DNA of 64,000 bases, from NCBI GenBank assembly GCA_963402885.1, contig OY727096.1, positions 28,687,820 to 28,751,819 of the forward strand. The letters run 5' to 3'. Positions 61,029 through 64,000 of the stretch are shown one piece after another; position 1 is the stretch's first letter, and every line of letters begins with the position of its first letter. The notes beneath the pieces are model-generated. The model made no database searches. It saw nothing but the letters and a program-made list of their open reading frames with translations, and was not told the origin of the DNA. The translations under genes and the position numbers were made by a program. Source of the stretch: Antedon bifida. Taxonomy: Eukaryota; Echinodermata; Crinoidea; Comatulida; Antedonidae.

Positions 61029-62582
61029 GTTATCCGCAACTTAGTTGCAGGATAACCCATGTGATTGTAAATATCTTTTTTTTCATCTTCTTTGTTATTC
61101 TTCTTTCTTTCCCGGAATTTTGTTCGCAGCGTATCTCTAATTATGGTCAACATAAGATTGCATAACTTTGTCATAAGATTGACCTGTAGCTGTAGATGTG
61201 CAAGAAATTTCGTTATATGACGTTAGAGTCGCGCAGCGTAAGTTACGTGCGATTTTATGAATTTTAATGATTGATCATAGGTTATAAACCAAAAGTCATT
61301 TTGTATTGACACTTGGTGAAAATTTAAGTCACATTAAGGGAAAGCTTTCTATGGATTAAAAATGGCATGTTTCACAAGAAGTTACGCGCGCACGCGCATT
61401 TAAAATTTCAAAATGCGCAAAATTAATTTCTAATCAACTTTCTACGCTGATCATGACATTTTGAGCATGTCAAAAATTCCCACGCGCGCGAAAAAAATTA
61501 TGCGTAAGGTGCGCACGGAGCATAAAAATCATGTGTTTTTCTCTTGAATTATGATTTTACAGCCTTTCTTAGTCATTTTTAAAAAGATTGACATCATTTC
61601 AAATTAAAATGACGTCATACGAACACGTTGATTTAGACCATTTGCGCGCGTTTTAGTTGCAAAAGTGACAAAATATTGTCAAAATTATGCCTATTTTTAA
61701 TCTATTATAGCTCCTCAGGATCATCCACGACCCCCAATTTTTTAAATTTAATATGTAAGCAGATATGTTGTAGATATGAATTCATGCAGAATCTTTACCC
61801 CTCGGATGTTATGACGTCATCGTATGGCCACACGAATGTAAAATATAGGATTTTTTACTTTTTCGTTATTGCTCATTACATTAAATATAGCGCATCTCGC
61901 TTATACGTATTCCATTTCCTCAGATATTTTAATACTGTCTAGGTCAATCAACTATCTTTCGCATGACTTAAAAATATTTTATTTTTTTATGACATTATCA
62001 TGTCTAAAAATGTAAATAACGTGGGTCACCTATTTTTATCTTTACAGTAAATTTCAATCTGTTATAGCTCGTCAGAATAAAAAGTGATAATCATGATTAA
62101 AACGTTTTCTGGAAGCTATTGGATTGTAGATACAAATTCATGTGAATATTTTGCCAATCAGATGTTGTGACGTCATCATATGGCCAGTTGAATTCAAAAA
62201 GTCATATTTTCATCTCTTGCGTAAAAGTTCATTGCGTTTAAACAAGAGCGCATCTCACTTTTACGTGCCCAAAATTCTTCAAATTTGTTTTAATGTAATT
62301 ATTTAGATAATTATCTTCTAAAATTGTTATCTTTATATGTCAATTTGATGACGTCATCGTGTTAATAATTAGATTTAAAAGATGGGTCTCGTAATTTTGT
62401 TTATGCTACACTGTATATAACATATACAGTTTATTCTGTAAAATACTGTAATATGATGTATGCTACATAATAGGTACAATTCAGCACTGTAAACATATTT
62501 ATTTCATGTCATAGGATGGCATAATAATTGTCGAGGTTCATATGGTTAAGAATGTGCATGTTGCGTTTGCGCGGATAACCCG

Positions 62583-62612
62583 AACTCGTCAAAGTGACGA
62601 GTTCAAATCTAG
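62583..62612 (+). other. Hairpin plus CTAG end, copy 1
   Basis: AACTCGTC (62583-62590) pairs with GACGAGTT (62596-62603); five bases later CTAG at 62609-62612 is followed by T. This resembles the 3' terminus of Helitron-type elements. Confidence 0.6.
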
Positions 62613-63729
62613 TTTTCTATATTCTTCTTTCTTTCCACGAATTTTGTTCGCAGCGTATCTCAAATTCTGGCTAACATAAGATTGTATAACTTTGTCATAA
62701 GATTGACCTGCAGCTGTAGATGTGCAAGAAACTTTTTTTTATGAATTTTGAGTCGCGCAGCGTAAGTTACGCGCGATTTTATGAATTTCAATGATTGATC
62801 ATAGATTAAAAACCAAAAGTCATTTTGTATTGAAACTTGGTGAAAATTTAAGTCATATCAAGCGCAAACTTTCTATGGATTAAAAATGGCAGGTTGCGCA
62901 AAAAGTTACGCGCGCACGCGCGTTTAAAATTTCAAATTGCGAAAAATCCATTTCTAATCAACTTTCTACGCGTTTCATGTCATTTTGAGCATTTCAAAAT
63001 TTCCCACGCGTGCGCAATATTTTTACGCGCGCGTGCGCACGTAGGGCAAAAACATGTTTTTTTTGCTTGATTTTTGTTTTTTCAGCCTTTTCTAGTAATT
63101 TTACCAACTTTCAAACAATTTCGACTTAAAATCACGTCATACGAGCACGTAGAATTGAACAATTTGCGCGCGTTTTTGATAAACAATTTCAAAAATTTGT
63201 CAAAATTATACCTTTTTTTAAACAGTCATAGATTCTAAACTACATGGTCAATTTTATTTTTTTTTACATATTCTGAAAGTAGATGAGTTGTAGATATAGA
63301 ATCATGCATCCATTTGGCTAAGCGGACATTGTGACGTCATCGTATGGCCACTCCAATATCAAATATAGGATTTTTGTCTCTTTCGTCATAGCTCATCACA
63401 TTTAATAGAGCGCATCTCTACTTATCCATATTCCATTTTCCTCAATTTTGTAATATTGTCTAGGTCAATCAATTATCTTTTACATGATTTACCATTTTTA
63501 AAATTGTGATGACGTCATCATGTTCAAAAGCGTCAATAACTTTGGTCACTTATTTTCACCTATTCTGCACTGTATGTAGTACGTATACAGTATATAGTGT
63601 ATACCGTATATACTTAGACGTGAAGCAAAATAGAGGGCACACTAACACTTTTTCAATGGCATAATCGTTTTTCTGTGCGCAATATTCTAACTTATGTCGT
63701 GCGCGTGGCTTTTGCGCTGCGGATAACCT

Positions 63730-63760
63730 AACTCGTCCGTAGTGACGAGTTCAAATCTAG
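63730..63760 (+). other. Hairpin plus CTAG end, copy 2
   Basis: AACTCGTC (63730-63737) pairs with GACGAGTT (63744-63751) across a different loop (cgtagt instead of aaagt), then CTAG at 63757-63760 and T. Stem conserved while the loop changed, which favours a structural role. Confidence 0.6.
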
Positions 63761-63817
63761 TTTTTTTTTCTTTTTGGTTATCCGCACTTGGCGGATAACC
63801 CCTTGTTATTGTCAGGA

Positions 63818-63851
<34 letters not shown>

Positions 63852-64000
63852 GTTATCCGCAACTTAGTTGCGGATAACCCATGTGATTGTAAATATCTTT
63901 TTTTTTCATCTTCTTTGTTATTCTTCTTTCTTTCCCGGATTTTTGTCTACAGCATATCCCCTATTGCTTGTGAACATAACTTTGTATAACTTGGTAAAAA

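Larger units (their letters stand above)
60894..64000. repeat. GGTTATCCGC macro-repeat, CRE-rich
   Basis: Palindromic modules GGTTATCCGC-x-GCGGATAACC occur at 60894, 60954, 61028, 63776 and 63851, followed by long T-runs. Two diverged body units (about 61100-62612 and 62620-63760) start near TTGTTCGCAGCGTATCTC and a third starts at about 63925, cut by the window end. Each of the first two ends in GCGGATAACC, a hairpin (AACTCGTC/GACGAGTT) and CAAATCTAGT. Decayed inverted copies lie at 6.2-7.5 kb. No convincing coding capacity, so probably a non-autonomous element or satellite. Confidence 0.8.

Noticed and set aside
61676..61942. 88-residue ORF in the macro-repeat
   Set aside because: Not preserved in the sister unit at 63.2 kb and rich in hydrophobic low-complexity sequence; chance ORF.

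Overview
This is AT-rich animal nuclear DNA (roughly a third G+C by eye). It has spliced genes with GT-AG introns, AATAAA signals, many non-LTR retrotransposon tails, a tRNA-derived SINE, a decayed Ty3/gypsy-type element, foldback MITEs and microsatellites. I see no bacterial or viral gene organisation. The mix of elements and the large Mab-21/cGAS-like family suggest a marine invertebrate, most likely an echinoderm or another invertebrate deuterostome. That taxon is a low-confidence inference.

Minus strand, 48.67 kb down to 0.62 kb: one large gene can be assembled exon by exon with matching splice phases throughout. From N to C terminus it has a SAM-like domain (48.6 and 47.6 kb), a short linker, an ankyrin N-cap (40.3 and 40.1 kb), 29 intact single-repeat ankyrin exons (38.7 to 7.9 kb, all phase 0-0), a final ankyrin-like exon (3.5 kb), a duplicated Ser/Thr/Ala-rich exon, a large helical exon, a Pro-rich minisatellite exon and a helical C-terminal exon with weak resemblance to a death-effector fold. 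The model encodes about 1,760 residues if every intact exon is used. The ankyrin interval is built from nested tandem duplications (about 0.485, 1.17, 2.36 and 3.0 kb, plus a block repeated 18.6 kb away), and exon copies can be seen being born and dying.

Mobile DNA fills the introns and flanks. These include a 5'-truncated minus-strand LINE (3.7-5.9 kb), decayed copies of a CRE-rich repeat (6.2-7.5 kb), a decayed Ty3-type element (9.2-12.6 kb), LINE fragments (13.1-14.5 kb), two MITEs (15.4 and 24.9 kb) and a nearly complete LINE (40.9-47.2 kb) whose reading frame stays open across 5 kb except for five in-frame stops.

Plus strand, 52.7-60.9 kb: three members of a cGAS-like receptor/Mab-21 nucleotidyltransferase family. 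The middle one (55.42-57.52 kb) is complete with all three catalytic acids, apart from one extra A in an A-run. The copies on either side keep only the helical C-terminal extension. The 60-kb copy carries a perfect 106-bp inverted repeat of its own coding sequence around a G/C-tract loop, so a transcript through it would form a long hairpin matching its intact paralogue.

The right end (60.9-64 kb) is a macro-repeat with GGTTATCCGC palindromes, many TGACGTCA sites and hairpin-plus-CTAG ends. The most interesting items are the modular ankyrin-exon array, the self-complementary cGLR copy, and their placement as head-to-head neighbours.
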